Assembly: GCA_037129475.1 (NCBI GenBank)
Contig: JBAXUY010000031.1
Location: forward strand, 1 to 28,825
Length of the DNA stretch: 28,825 bases
Source: RGVT01 sp037129475
Lineage (GTDB): Bacteria > Planctomycetota > Planctomycetia > Pirellulales > UBA1268
Direction: 5' to 3'
In this document: one piece after another, positions 1-6,163 of the stretch
Layout: the number at the start of each line of letters is the position of its first letter
Position numbering within the stretch: position 1 is the stretch's first letter
The notes under the pieces: model-generated
Databases searched by the model: none
The model's input: only the letters and a program-made list of their open reading frames with translations
What the model was told of the DNA's origin: nothing
Translations under genes and position numbers: made by a program

Positions 1-54
1 GATCGCCTCGAGGGCGGTGTAGCCGGTGGCTCCGAGAATGGCGACGGTGATCAT
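1..54 (-). CDS. argC: N-acetyl-gamma-glutamyl-phosphate reductase, N-terminal fragment
   Basis: Only the first 18 codons lie in the window; the gene continues off the left edge. The visible protein begins MITVAILGATGYTALEAI. This is a Rossmann nucleotide-binding start with the GATGYT loop that is characteristic of ArgC, which reduces N-acetyl-glutamyl-phosphate with NADPH in arginine synthesis. The start is ATG at 52-54. It lies downstream of coaB on the same strand, about 110 bases away, with a hairpin repeat between them. Other semialdehyde dehydrogenases share the fold, but GATGYTALE fits ArgC best. Confidence 0.7.
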   Translation of the reverse strand, partial: MITVAILGATGYTALEAI

Positions 55-107
55 GGGGCGTATCTCTGGACGGACGATTTATACCGAGATGTTCGTGTTT
101 GGAATAT

Positions 108-154
108 GTGGGGCAAGCGTCTCGCTTGCCTGGCGACCGGGACGGTCGCCCCAC
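108..154. repeat. Hairpin-rich intergenic repeat, complete copy
   Basis: A 47-base element lies in the gap between coaB and argC. Its ends GTGGGGC (108-114) and GCCCCAC (148-154) are exact reverse complements. Inside are two perfect hairpins: GCAAGCG/CGCTTGC (113-119 with 123-129) and GGCGACC/GGTCGCC (132-138 with 144-150). A degraded relative occurs near 2329. The layout resembles REP/MITE-type dispersed elements; whether it is mobile or acts as a transcript-processing site cannot be told here. Confidence 0.65.
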
Positions 155-164
155 AGCTCGGAGC

Positions 165-791
165 TCACATCAGCCGCTTTTCGATCAGAAGGATCAGCCA
201 GCGCGACACGGCCGTCTTCGTGCCCGACGTGTCGCCCACCCGCGCGTGGCTTCGATCGTAGACCGTGACGGCCGTCTTGGCGGCGTCGACCGCCGAGAGG
301 TCGTTGACGACGATCAGATCGCACCGCTTGGTGGTGATCTTCTCGAGGGCCCGCCGCGGGTCGGCCCCCGGCTCCAAGGCGAAGGCCACCATCCACTGAT
401 TGCCGCGGGCCTTGCGGGCGACGGTGGCGATCACGTCCACCGTCGGCTTGAGCCGGAGCAGGAGCGTGGTGCCGCGGCGCGGGATCTTGCCGGGCACGTG
501 GGCCACCGGCTCGAAGTCGCAGGGAGCGGCGGCGGCGATCACGCCATCGACCCGAGGCAGGCGCTCGAGACACGCGGCGAGCATCTCGGCCGTGGTGGTG
601 ACTGGCACGACCTCGACGCCGGCGGGGTAGGCGACAGCCACAGGACCACTGACCACGACCACGTCGTGGCCGGCGGCGCGGGCCGCCTTCACGAGGCCCA
701 GGGCCATGCGGCCGCTCGAGGCATTCGTGAGAAACCGCACATCGTCGATGGCGGCGCGGGTCGGCCCGGCGGTGATCAGGATACGGGCCAT
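165..791 (-). CDS. coaB: Phosphopantothenate-cysteine ligase (stand-alone CoaB)
   Basis: A 208-residue protein that couples cysteine to 4'-phosphopantothenate in coenzyme A synthesis. The family signature ITAGPTRAAIDDVRFLTNASSGRMA is visible near residues 6-30 (the nucleotide- and substrate-binding core). The KIPRR...LLLRLKPTVDVIA segment holds the lysine loop and the helix that follows it, and DLIVVND lies near residues 157-163. In most bacteria this is the C-terminal half of bifunctional CoaBC; here it is a separate ORF 13 bases after the decarboxylase, so the two are almost certainly co-transcribed. Start is ATG at 789-791. It has no N-terminal flavoprotein domain, so it should have ligase activity only. 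Confidence 0.9.
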   Translation of the reverse strand: MARILITAGPTRAAIDDVRFLTNASSGRMALGLVKAARAAGHDVVVVSGPVAVAYPAGVEVVPVTTTAEMLAACLERLPRVDGVIAAAAPCDFEPVAHVPGKIPRRGTTLLLRLKPTVDVIATVARKARGNQWMVAFALEPGADPRRALEKITTKRCDLIVVNDLSAVDAAKTAVTVYDRSHARVGDTSGTKTAVSRWLILLIEKRLM

Positions 792-804
792 GCGTGGCGC
801 TCGG

Positions 805-1371
805 CTACGGAGTGATGGTCCGCGGCCCGGCGGCCAGCGTGGTGCGGATCACGGCTGCGATCGCCTCCGGCTCGGCCATCCGGCCGGTGCCCTGACGGCG
901 GCACGACAGCCAGCCAGTGCCCGGCTGCACGATGATGCCTCCGTCGGCAGCCACCTGCTGCACGTTGCGTTGTACGGCCGGCTTCTCCCACATCGCGGCG
1001 TTCATGGCCGGAGCATAGAGCACCGGGCACTCGGCGCAGAGCAGGAGCGTGGTGAGGAGGTCGTCGGCCACGCCGCCGGCGGCCTTGGCGAGCAGGTCGG
1101 CCGTGGCCGGTGCCACGATCACGAGGTCGGCTTTCGCGGCCAGCTCGATATGGGCCCCGAGCGGAAACGCCGCCGGATCGAAGCTCCGGCTCGCGACAGG
1201 TCGCCCGGTGAGCGCCGCAAACGTGGCCGCGCCGATGAACCGCCGCGCGTTGCGCGAGAGCACCGCCGTGACCTGCGCCCCGTCCTGCACGAGCAGGCTC
1301 GTGAGGGCCGCGGCCTTGTAGGCGGCGATGCCTCCCGAGACGCCGACGACGATCTCAGGGCCGGACTTCAC
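805..1371 (-). CDS. coaC: Phosphopantothenoylcysteine decarboxylase (stand-alone CoaC)
   Basis: A 188-residue flavoprotein of the HFCD family that decarboxylates phosphopantothenoylcysteine to phosphopantetheine. Visible motifs are VSGGIAAYKA (residues 11-20, FMN binding), the conserved histidine in GAHIEL (H74), APAT (87-90), the PAMN active-site motif (121-124), and a substrate-recognition segment ending GTGRMAEP with Cys157. Start is taken as GTG at 1369-1371 because it overlaps the rpoZ stop as GTGA and the flavin-binding motif follows directly. The frame stays open upstream, but that stretch overlaps rpoZ and gmk and is not needed. With the adjacent coaB it replaces the usual fused CoaBC. 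Confidence 0.9.
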   Translation of the reverse strand: MKSGPEIVVGVSGGIAAYKAAALTSLLVQDGAQVTAVLSRNARRFIGAATFAALTGRPVASRSFDPAAFPLGAHIELAAKADLVIVAPATADLLAKAAGGVADDLLTTLLLCAECPVLYAPAMNAAMWEKPAVQRNVQQVAADGGIIVQPGTGWLSCRRQGTGRMAEPEAIAAVIRTTLAAGPRTITP

Positions 1372-1631
1372 AGGATCGAGGTGTCGAAGTCCAGCGGGCC
1401 GCCGGCCTCGGGCGATTCGCCGGTGATCCGCAGGTTCGACGAGGTGTCGAGGAAGATTTTGTCTTGCTTGATCTCCTCGATCACGATCTGCATCTTGTCG
1501 TCGGAGTCGATATCGACGAGCGGCCGCCCGCCCGCGTTGAGGGCGACGAGCCGCTTCTGGATCAGCGTCGAAAGCTTGAAGCGGCCTCCGACTTTGTTGA
1601 CGATTTCTTCTTCGCGCAGGTCGTCGATCAT
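1368..1631 (-). CDS. rpoZ: DNA-directed RNA polymerase omega subunit
   Basis: An 87-residue protein matching the small RNA polymerase subunit that helps assemble beta-prime into the core enzyme. The N-terminal helix contains NKVGGRFKLSTLIQKRLVALNAGGRPLV, the omega-family pattern. The C-terminus (ITGESPEAGGPLDFDTSIL) is acidic and probably lineage specific. It lies directly after gmk, the classic gmk-rpoZ order, with a 4-base ATGA overlap (start at 1629-1631). Its own stop overlaps the coaC GTG. Such overlaps suggest translational coupling through gmk-rpoZ-coaC. Confidence 0.88.
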   Translation of the reverse strand: MIDDLREEEIVNKVGGRFKLSTLIQKRLVALNAGGRPLVDIDSDDKMQIVIEEIKQDKIFLDTSSNLRITGESPEAGGPLDFDTSIL

Positions 1632-2245
1632 GCGTGGGCTCCTGAAGGGGTGCGGGGTGGCGGGGGCGATGCGGGCAGGCCGGCGTCGGCAAGGATGCTT
1701 TTGATCGAGGCGACGGCGGCTTCCAGATTTTCGTTGACGACGCGGTGTTGGTAGCGGTGGGCTTCGTGCAGCTCGCGCCGGGCGACCTCCAGCCGCCTCG
1801 CCATCGCCTCCGGGCTCTCGGTGCCGCGGCCGGTGAGCCGCTCTTCGAGTTGGTCGGGGTGGGAGGGCTCGACGAAGATCGTGACCGCTTCAGGATACCG
1901 TTCGAGAATCGAAAGTGTACCCTCCACGTCGATCTCCAGCACGACCCACGCCCCCGCCGCCAGCCGAGGGGCCACCTCGGCCACGAGCGTGCCATACCAG
2001 TGCTGGCGGCCGTACACGCGGCAACATTCGAGAAACTCGCCTGCTGCCCGGCGTTTTTCGAACTCCCCGGTCGTGAGAAAGTGGTAATCCACGCCGTCGC
2101 GTTCGCCCGCTCGGGGCGGCCGGGTGGTCGCCGAGATGCTGGGAATGAGCTGGGGCAGGTCGGCGAGCAGCCGCCGCAGGATCGACGTCTTGCCGACGCC
2201 GGACGGGCCCGAAATCACGACGAGTTTGCCGGTGCGGTGTGCCAT
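1628..2245 (-). CDS. gmk: Guanylate kinase
   Basis: A 205-residue enzyme that phosphorylates GMP to GDP. The P-loop GPSGVGKTS lies at about residues 10-18, followed by SATTRPPRAGERDGVDYHFL (GMP-binding region) and the lid/C-terminal part REL...YQHRVVNENLEAAV. Start is ATG at 2243-2245, nine codons before the P-loop as in the family. No clear Shine-Dalgarno precedes it; an in-frame GTG a few codons upstream is an alternative. The C-terminus ends in a short Pro/Ala tail overlapping rpoZ. It is the first gene of the gmk-rpoZ-coaC-coaB run, about 330 bases after yicC. Confidence 0.93.
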   Translation of the reverse strand: MAHRTGKLVVISGPSGVGKTSILRRLLADLPQLIPSISATTRPPRAGERDGVDYHFLTTGEFEKRRAAGEFLECCRVYGRQHWYGTLVAEVAPRLAAGAWVVLEIDVEGTLSILERYPEAVTIFVEPSHPDQLEERLTGRGTESPEAMARRLEVARRELHEAHRYQHRVVNENLEAAVASIKSILADAGLPASPPPPRTPSGAHA

Positions 2246-2576
2246 CCGGATGTTGTACCGCACGCGGCCGCCGCCTGAAAAGCCTGGCCTGACGTCCTCT
2301 GGGAAGAGGCACGAGGTCGTCACGCCCCGTGGGTCAAGCGTCCCGCTTGCCAGGCATCGCTGGACCGCTGGGGAGGTGATAACCACCCGCATTCGGAGCC
2401 GGCGGTAGACATGCTCGACTCCGGTCGTGTTGAGAGTACAAGACTCGTGGGTTTTGATCAGGCGCCGATAGTCCTCAACGACTCCCTTCGTCTGCGCGTG
2501 CCCACCGACCGACTCCGCCGAAAGTCCTGGGCGCCTACGAGTTGGGGAGGCGAGGGGCTGCCCTGAGCCGGCACCG
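2246..2576. other. 331-base gap between yicC and gmk
   Basis: No supported gene. The minus frame stays open through part of it, but the peptide matches nothing I recognise and would be an implausible N-terminal extension of guanylate kinase. It contains the degraded hairpin repeat near 2329-2355. The promoter of the gmk operon is probably here, but no convincing -35/-10 pair was found. Confidence 0.4.
2329..2355. repeat. Degraded copy of the hairpin repeat
   Basis: The sequence GTGGGTCAAGCGTCCCGCTT followed by GCCAGGC matches the left half of the 108-154 element (GTGGGGCAAGCGTCTCGCTT then GCCTGGC) with few changes. The perfect CAAGCG/CGCTTG hairpin is kept at 2335-2340 and 2344-2349. The right half has lost its symmetry. 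Both copies are in gaps between operon genes. Confidence 0.5.
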
Positions 2577-3458
2577 TCACTCGACGTTTTGCACCATTTC
2601 GCGGAGCCGCTCGATGCGGGTCTTCGTGTCCACCACGGCGTGGGCGATCGCCACGTCGGGCGACTTGGCGGCGATCGTGTTGGCCTCGCGGGCGAGTTCC
2701 TGCGCCAGGAAGTCGAGGGAGCGGCCGGGCGATTCTTCGCCGAGCAGGCGTTCGAACTGCTCGACGTGGCTCTCCAGCCGCACGAGCTCCTCGGCGATGT
2801 CGGCCCGATCGGCGAGCAGGGCGATCTCGCGGGCCACTTCGGCGTCTCCGAGTGAGACACCCTGCGTGGCGAGCACCTTCCCGACCCGCTCGGTGAGCCG
2901 CCGGCGGTGGTCGTCGAGCATCGCAGGCACCCGGGTGCGGATCGTGGCGATCAGCCCGCGGAGCTCGCCGCACGTGGCCTGCATGTCAGCGGCGAGGGCG
3001 TCGCCCTCGGTGCGGCGCATGGCGTCGAGGGCGTCGAGCGCCTGCTCGACGGCTTTCGAGACGAGCGGCCAGATGCGGTCGAGGGCGTCGCTCGCCGGCA
3101 CCGTGTCGGCGAGGATGCCGGGGAGCGAGAGCAGGGCATCGACCGACTTCAGCAGGGCGAGATCGTGGCGGCTGCAGAACGTTTCGAGTTGGCCGAGATA
3201 GGCCTCGAGCTGGCTCGCATCGAGCGACCGGGCGGCAGGGGCCAAAGCCCCCGTGACGTCGAGCGTCATCTGCACCGCACCGCGCCGCACGCGGCGCCGC
3301 ACGGCCGCCTCGATCTGGGCCTCGAGCGCTGCGAAGCCCTCGCGAGACCGCAGCGAAAACTTGAGAAAACGGTTGTTGACGCAGCGGACTTCGACTCGGC
3401 ACGTGCTCGCGCCGTCGCTCACCACCGCGTCGCCGCAGCCGGTCATGCTCAGTGCCAT
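2577..3458 (-). CDS. yicC: YicC/YloC family endoribonuclease
   Basis: A 293-residue protein of the YicC family; members have been shown to be endoribonucleases involved in RNA turnover. It has the typical beginning MALSMTGCGDA, then the conserved VEVRCVNNRFLKFSLR block, and the C-terminal block with the EEL.RL.SH..QF motif, the GRSLDFLAQELAREANTIAAKSPD signature and a terminal helix ending REMVQNVE. Length matches the family. ATG at 3456-3458 is preceded by GGAG with about 7 bases spacing. It lies 21 bases after secG on the same strand, and the yicC-gmk order is widespread. Confidence 0.92.
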   Translation of the reverse strand: MALSMTGCGDAVVSDGASTCRVEVRCVNNRFLKFSLRSREGFAALEAQIEAAVRRRVRRGAVQMTLDVTGALAPAARSLDASQLEAYLGQLETFCSRHDLALLKSVDALLSLPGILADTVPASDALDRIWPLVSKAVEQALDALDAMRRTEGDALAADMQATCGELRGLIATIRTRVPAMLDDHRRRLTERVGKVLATQGVSLGDAEVAREIALLADRADIAEELVRLESHVEQFERLLGEESPGRSLDFLAQELAREANTIAAKSPDVAIAHAVVDTKTRIERLREMVQNVE

Positions 3459-3479
3459 GACGGGGCTCCAGCGAAAGCG

Positions 3480-3971
3480 TTACTTGGCAGCCGCTGGCTC
3501 TGCTGCCGCGGGAGGCGCGGAAGGCGCATCGGCCGCGGGGGCGGATGCCGCCGGAGCAGCCGCTGCCGGGGCTGCGGCGGGCGGAGCCGCATCCGTCGCA
3601 GGGGGTGTCACCGGCGGGGCCGACTGTTGCGTTGCAGGAATGCTACCGGGCTGGGCCCCGGGCAGGGCGCCAGCTGAGGGGCCCATCGCCTCGGGCGCGG
3701 CGCTGCCGAGCGTGCCGCTCAGGAGCGACTGCTGTCGGCCGAGCACGTTGATCGAGAGCACGCATAGGAGAATCCAAAACGCAGCCACGCCGACCGTGAT
3801 CTTCGTGAACACGTCGCCGGCCTTCGTGCCGAATGCGCTCTGCCCGCCCATGCCGCCGAACGCCCCGGCGAGCCCGCCGCCGCGGCCGCGTTGGATGAGC
3901 ACGAGGAAGATCAGAAACAGCGCCGTGAAGACGAGCGTGAAGCCGAGAGCGAAGCGAACGAGCGTGAGCAT
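3480..3971 (-). CDS. secG: Preprotein translocase subunit SecG
   Basis: A 163-residue inner-membrane protein. Two hydrophobic segments (about 5-26 and 55-74) flank the conserved cytoplasmic loop VLIQRGRGGGLAGAFGGMGGQSAFGT, the hallmark of SecG, which assists SecYEG-driven export. The last 80 or so residues are a long Ala/Pro-rich low-complexity tail, longer than in Escherichia coli SecG; such tails are common in planctomycetes and their role is unclear. ATG at 3969-3971 has AGGG about 6 bases upstream. It lies 72 bases after tpiA and 21 before yicC, so all three are probably co-transcribed. Confidence 0.92.
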   Translation of the reverse strand: MLTLVRFALGFTLVFTALFLIFLVLIQRGRGGGLAGAFGGMGGQSAFGTKAGDVFTKITVGVAAFWILLCVLSINVLGRQQSLLSGTLGSAAPEAMGPSAGALPGAQPGSIPATQQSAPPVTPPATDAAPPAAAPAAAAPAASAPAADAPSAPPAAAEPAAAK

Positions 3972-4043
3972 GAAACACCCTGTGGTCAGACTGGCCGGGA
4001 AGTCGCCCAGAATAGCGGATCGAATCGCCGGCGCCGACGCCGA

Positions 4044-4808
4044 TCAGCCGAATGCCTTGGCGATGCCCAGGAAATCGTCCGCCTTGAGGCTCGCCCCGCC
4101 CACCAGCGCCCCGTCGATGTCGGGCTGCCGGGCCAGATCGGCCGCATTGTCGGGCTTGACGCTGCCGCCGTATTGGATCCGCACTCGGGCCGCGATCTCG
4201 GGCGACGAGAGCTTGGCGAGCAGCCCCCGGATCAGGGCATGCACCTCCTGGGCCTGCTCGGGCGTGGCCACCTTGCCGGTGCCGATCGCCCAGACGGGCT
4301 CGTAGGCCACGACGATTTTTTCAAGTTCGGCCGGCGCCAAGCCCGCGAGCGATCCTTGCACCTGCCCGGTCACAACCGCCGCAGTCTTGCCCGCTTCGCG
4401 CTCCTCGAGCGTCTCGCCAACGCACACGATCGGCACGAGGCCGGCCGCAAGCGCGGCCTTGGTCTTCACGTTGACGGCCGCATCGGTCTCGCCGAAGAGC
4501 GTCCGCCGCTCCGAGTGGCCGAGGATCACGTATTGGCAGCCGAGGTCGACGAGCATCGGCGGGGCCACCTCGCCCGTGAATGCGCCGCTCGCCTTGTCGT
4601 GCATGTTCTGGGCCCCAAGGCCGACGTCGCTCTTTGAGCCTGAGAGCGCGGCCCCGACCGTGTCGACATACAGGGCAGGGGGGCAGAGGACGAGTTCGAC
4701 CGTCGCCGCCTCGCCGCGGCGGCCGGCCACGGCGGCCGTAAGTTCGCGGGCCTTGGCACGGTCGAGATTCATCTTCCAATTGCCGGCGACGATCTTTGTG
4801 CGGGGCAT
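4044..4808 (-). CDS. tpiA: Triosephosphate isomerase
   Basis: A 254-residue glycolytic enzyme interconverting dihydroxyacetone phosphate and glyceraldehyde 3-phosphate in the cytoplasm. The full set of signatures is present: GNWKMN at about residues 9-14 with the catalytic lysine, LGHSERR near 95 with the catalytic histidine, VAYEPVWAIGTGK near 167 with the catalytic glutamate and phosphate loop, and YGGSVKPDN and GALVGGASL toward the end. Length is normal. ATG at 4806-4808 has GGAG 8 bases upstream. It starts the tpiA-secG-yicC run. The Uma2 gene lies 65 bases upstream on the same strand and may share transcripts. Confidence 0.96.
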   Translation of the reverse strand: MPRTKIVAGNWKMNLDRAKARELTAAVAGRRGEAATVELVLCPPALYVDTVGAALSGSKSDVGLGAQNMHDKASGAFTGEVAPPMLVDLGCQYVILGHSERRTLFGETDAAVNVKTKAALAAGLVPIVCVGETLEEREAGKTAAVVTGQVQGSLAGLAPAELEKIVVAYEPVWAIGTGKVATPEQAQEVHALIRGLLAKLSSPEIAARVRIQYGGSVKPDNAADLARQPDIDGALVGGASLKADDFLGIAKAFG

Positions 4809-4873
4809 GCGGGTGGCTCCGAGGTGAGGGACGATCGCTCAGCGTATCCCTCGTGGAACCGACGGGGAAGGTC

Positions 4874-5554
4874 TCAGTGTCGCTCGCGGATTTCCAGGTC
4901 GTATCGCGGCGTGCCACGCGGCGTGTCATGAACCGAGAGTCGCACTTCTCGCCCCAAAACAGATGAACCGACCCAGCCATCGGCCTGCGGTTGCAGCGCC
5001 TCGAACTCCCGGTGACCACGACGGAATACTCGAAACACAGGCGGCTGGCCGCGGGCGTCTACGATCCACAACTCCGCGACACCGGCCGCAAGGTAGGCCG
5101 GCGGAAGGCGACGTGTGTCTTTTTGCACCGATGCATCGCTCACGATCTCAACGATGAGATCCGGGCCGCCCTCGATTTCCACGAATGAGGCCGCCTGCCC
5201 ACTCGCCGGCACGAATGAAACCCGACCAGCGTCGATCGCGGCATGCGTCACGACCACGACGTCAGGCTCAACGGACAGATTGGCCGACGGACAGACAACG
5301 CGCGTGCGATCAACAAACACGTGGCCTCGATCTGCCTCGCGGATGACGCCGTAGATTTTGGAAGCCAGTTCCGTCTTCAGCGTGCCGTGCGTAAACAGGT
5401 TTTCCGGAGACATATCCACCTCGATCCTGCCCTCAACCCAGTCGATTCGGCCTTGGCCAGGAAAGTCGTCTGAACGCGTCCATCGCCGAAAATCACCCAG
5501 CCCCTCGCAAGCTGGAACCGTGAGCGAATCTTCGAAAATGATCGCGGTGGCCAT
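4874..5554 (-). CDS. Uma2 family putative PD-(D/E)XK endonuclease
   Basis: A 226-residue protein of the Uma2 (DUF820) family, which has a restriction-endonuclease-like fold and is greatly expanded in planctomycetes and cyanobacteria; the cellular role is not known. Visible family blocks are WVEGRIEVDMSPENLFTHG (39-57), EPDVVVVT with candidate catalytic Asp98, DLIVEIVSDAS with Glu136, and AGVAELWIVDARG near 157. ATG at 5552-5554 has GGAG about 8 bases upstream. A TTGACA/TATACA promoter with an overlapping dyad lies about 85-110 bases upstream. It is probably chromosomal nuclease cargo rather than part of the tpiA operon's function. Confidence 0.85.
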   Translation of the reverse strand: MATAIIFEDSLTVPACEGLGDFRRWTRSDDFPGQGRIDWVEGRIEVDMSPENLFTHGTLKTELASKIYGVIREADRGHVFVDRTRVVCPSANLSVEPDVVVVTHAAIDAGRVSFVPASGQAASFVEIEGGPDLIVEIVSDASVQKDTRRLPPAYLAAGVAELWIVDARGQPPVFRVFRRGHREFEALQPQADGWVGSSVLGREVRLSVHDTPRGTPRYDLEIRERH

Positions 5555-5638
5555 GGATCAAACTCCGAGGTCGTCGTCGGGCACCAAACACGCTCCCACA
5601 TTGCATTCTAACCGCGGCGACGAGCTACTAATTCTGAA

Positions 5639-5666
5639 TGTATACACATGTACACATTAGTGTCAA
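5639..5666 (-). promoter_or_regulatory. Promoter with overlapping dyad operator upstream of the Uma2 gene
   Basis: On the minus strand TTGACA (plus 5661-5666) and TATACA (plus 5639-5644) are separated by 16 bases, a good sigma-70-type promoter giving a leader of roughly 77 bases to the Uma2 ATG. The dyad TGTATAC-ACAT-GTACACA (5639-5656) covers the -10 and part of the spacer, with six of seven arm positions symmetric. That is a classic repressor position. The same motif occurs at 24560-24577. It lies between divergent genes, so the plus-strand dehydrogenase remnant could also be affected. Confidence 0.55.
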
Positions 5667-5737
5667 GCCGATGGGATCGGCGACGCCGACCCCACCCTAG
5701 CACCTCTCACGGCAAACCTTTTCGCAGGAGCTCATCT

Positions 5738-6124
5738 GTGTCGAATCCTTCCAATCGCACGCCATTTTCGCTCGCAGGCCGGGTGGCCCTCGTCACGGGC
5801 TCTTCCGCTGGGCTCGGCCGGGCGACGGCGAAGTGCCTCGGCCTCGCCGGGGCGAAGGTCGCCATCAACTACGCCAACTCGAAGCCCCGGGCGGATGAGG
5901 CCTGCGCCGATCTCCGCGCGGCGGGCGTCACTGCCGACGTCTTCGTCGCCAACGTCACCTGCGAACAGGCGATCGACGGGATGTTTACGGCGATCGAGCA
6001 GTCGCTCGGGCCGGTCGACATCGTCGTCGTCAACGCCACGCCGCCGCAGCCCCTCAAGCCGATAGAGGAATACGACTGGGCCTTCCATCAGCAGATGCTC
6101 GATTTTTTCGTGACCTGCTGGTAA
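5738..6124 (+). pseudogene. Short-chain dehydrogenase/reductase, truncated
   Basis: The 128-residue product is the N-terminal half of an SDR (FabG-like) oxidoreductase. It has the NAD(P)-binding motif VTGSSAGLGRATA near residues 18-30, AKVAINYANSK (strand 2 and cofactor loop), and DIVVVNATPPQP in place of the usual NNAG segment. The family is normally about 250 residues; here the frame stops (TAA) right after QQMLDFFVTCW, before the catalytic Ser and YxxxK. No continuation was found in other frames before 6170. GTG at 5738-5740 has AGGAG 7 bases upstream, so the 5' end is intact. It is most likely a remnant cut by a rearrangement, and catalytically dead. Confidence 0.75.
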
Positions 6125-6163
6125 CCCGGGGAAGCCGGATGTGCATCCCGGGGCCAAACAGGC

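Noticed and set aside
1372..1995. Upstream extension of coaC in its frame
   Set aside because: The extra peptide is Arg/Ser/Pro-rich shadow of rpoZ and gmk; GTG 1371 starts just before the flavin motif.
2246..2860. N-terminal extension of guanylate kinase by about 205 residues in the same frame
   Set aside because: It overlaps the 3' part of yicC antiframe and a hairpin repeat, shows no family pattern, and the P-loop is already at the normal distance from ATG 2245.
6125..6152. CCCGGG...CCCGGG hairpin between the truncated dehydrogenase and the beta-helix gene as a bidirectional terminator
   Set aside because: The arms are self-complementary 6-mers, the inner stem has a 2-base loop and no T-run follows on either side, so terminator function is not supported.
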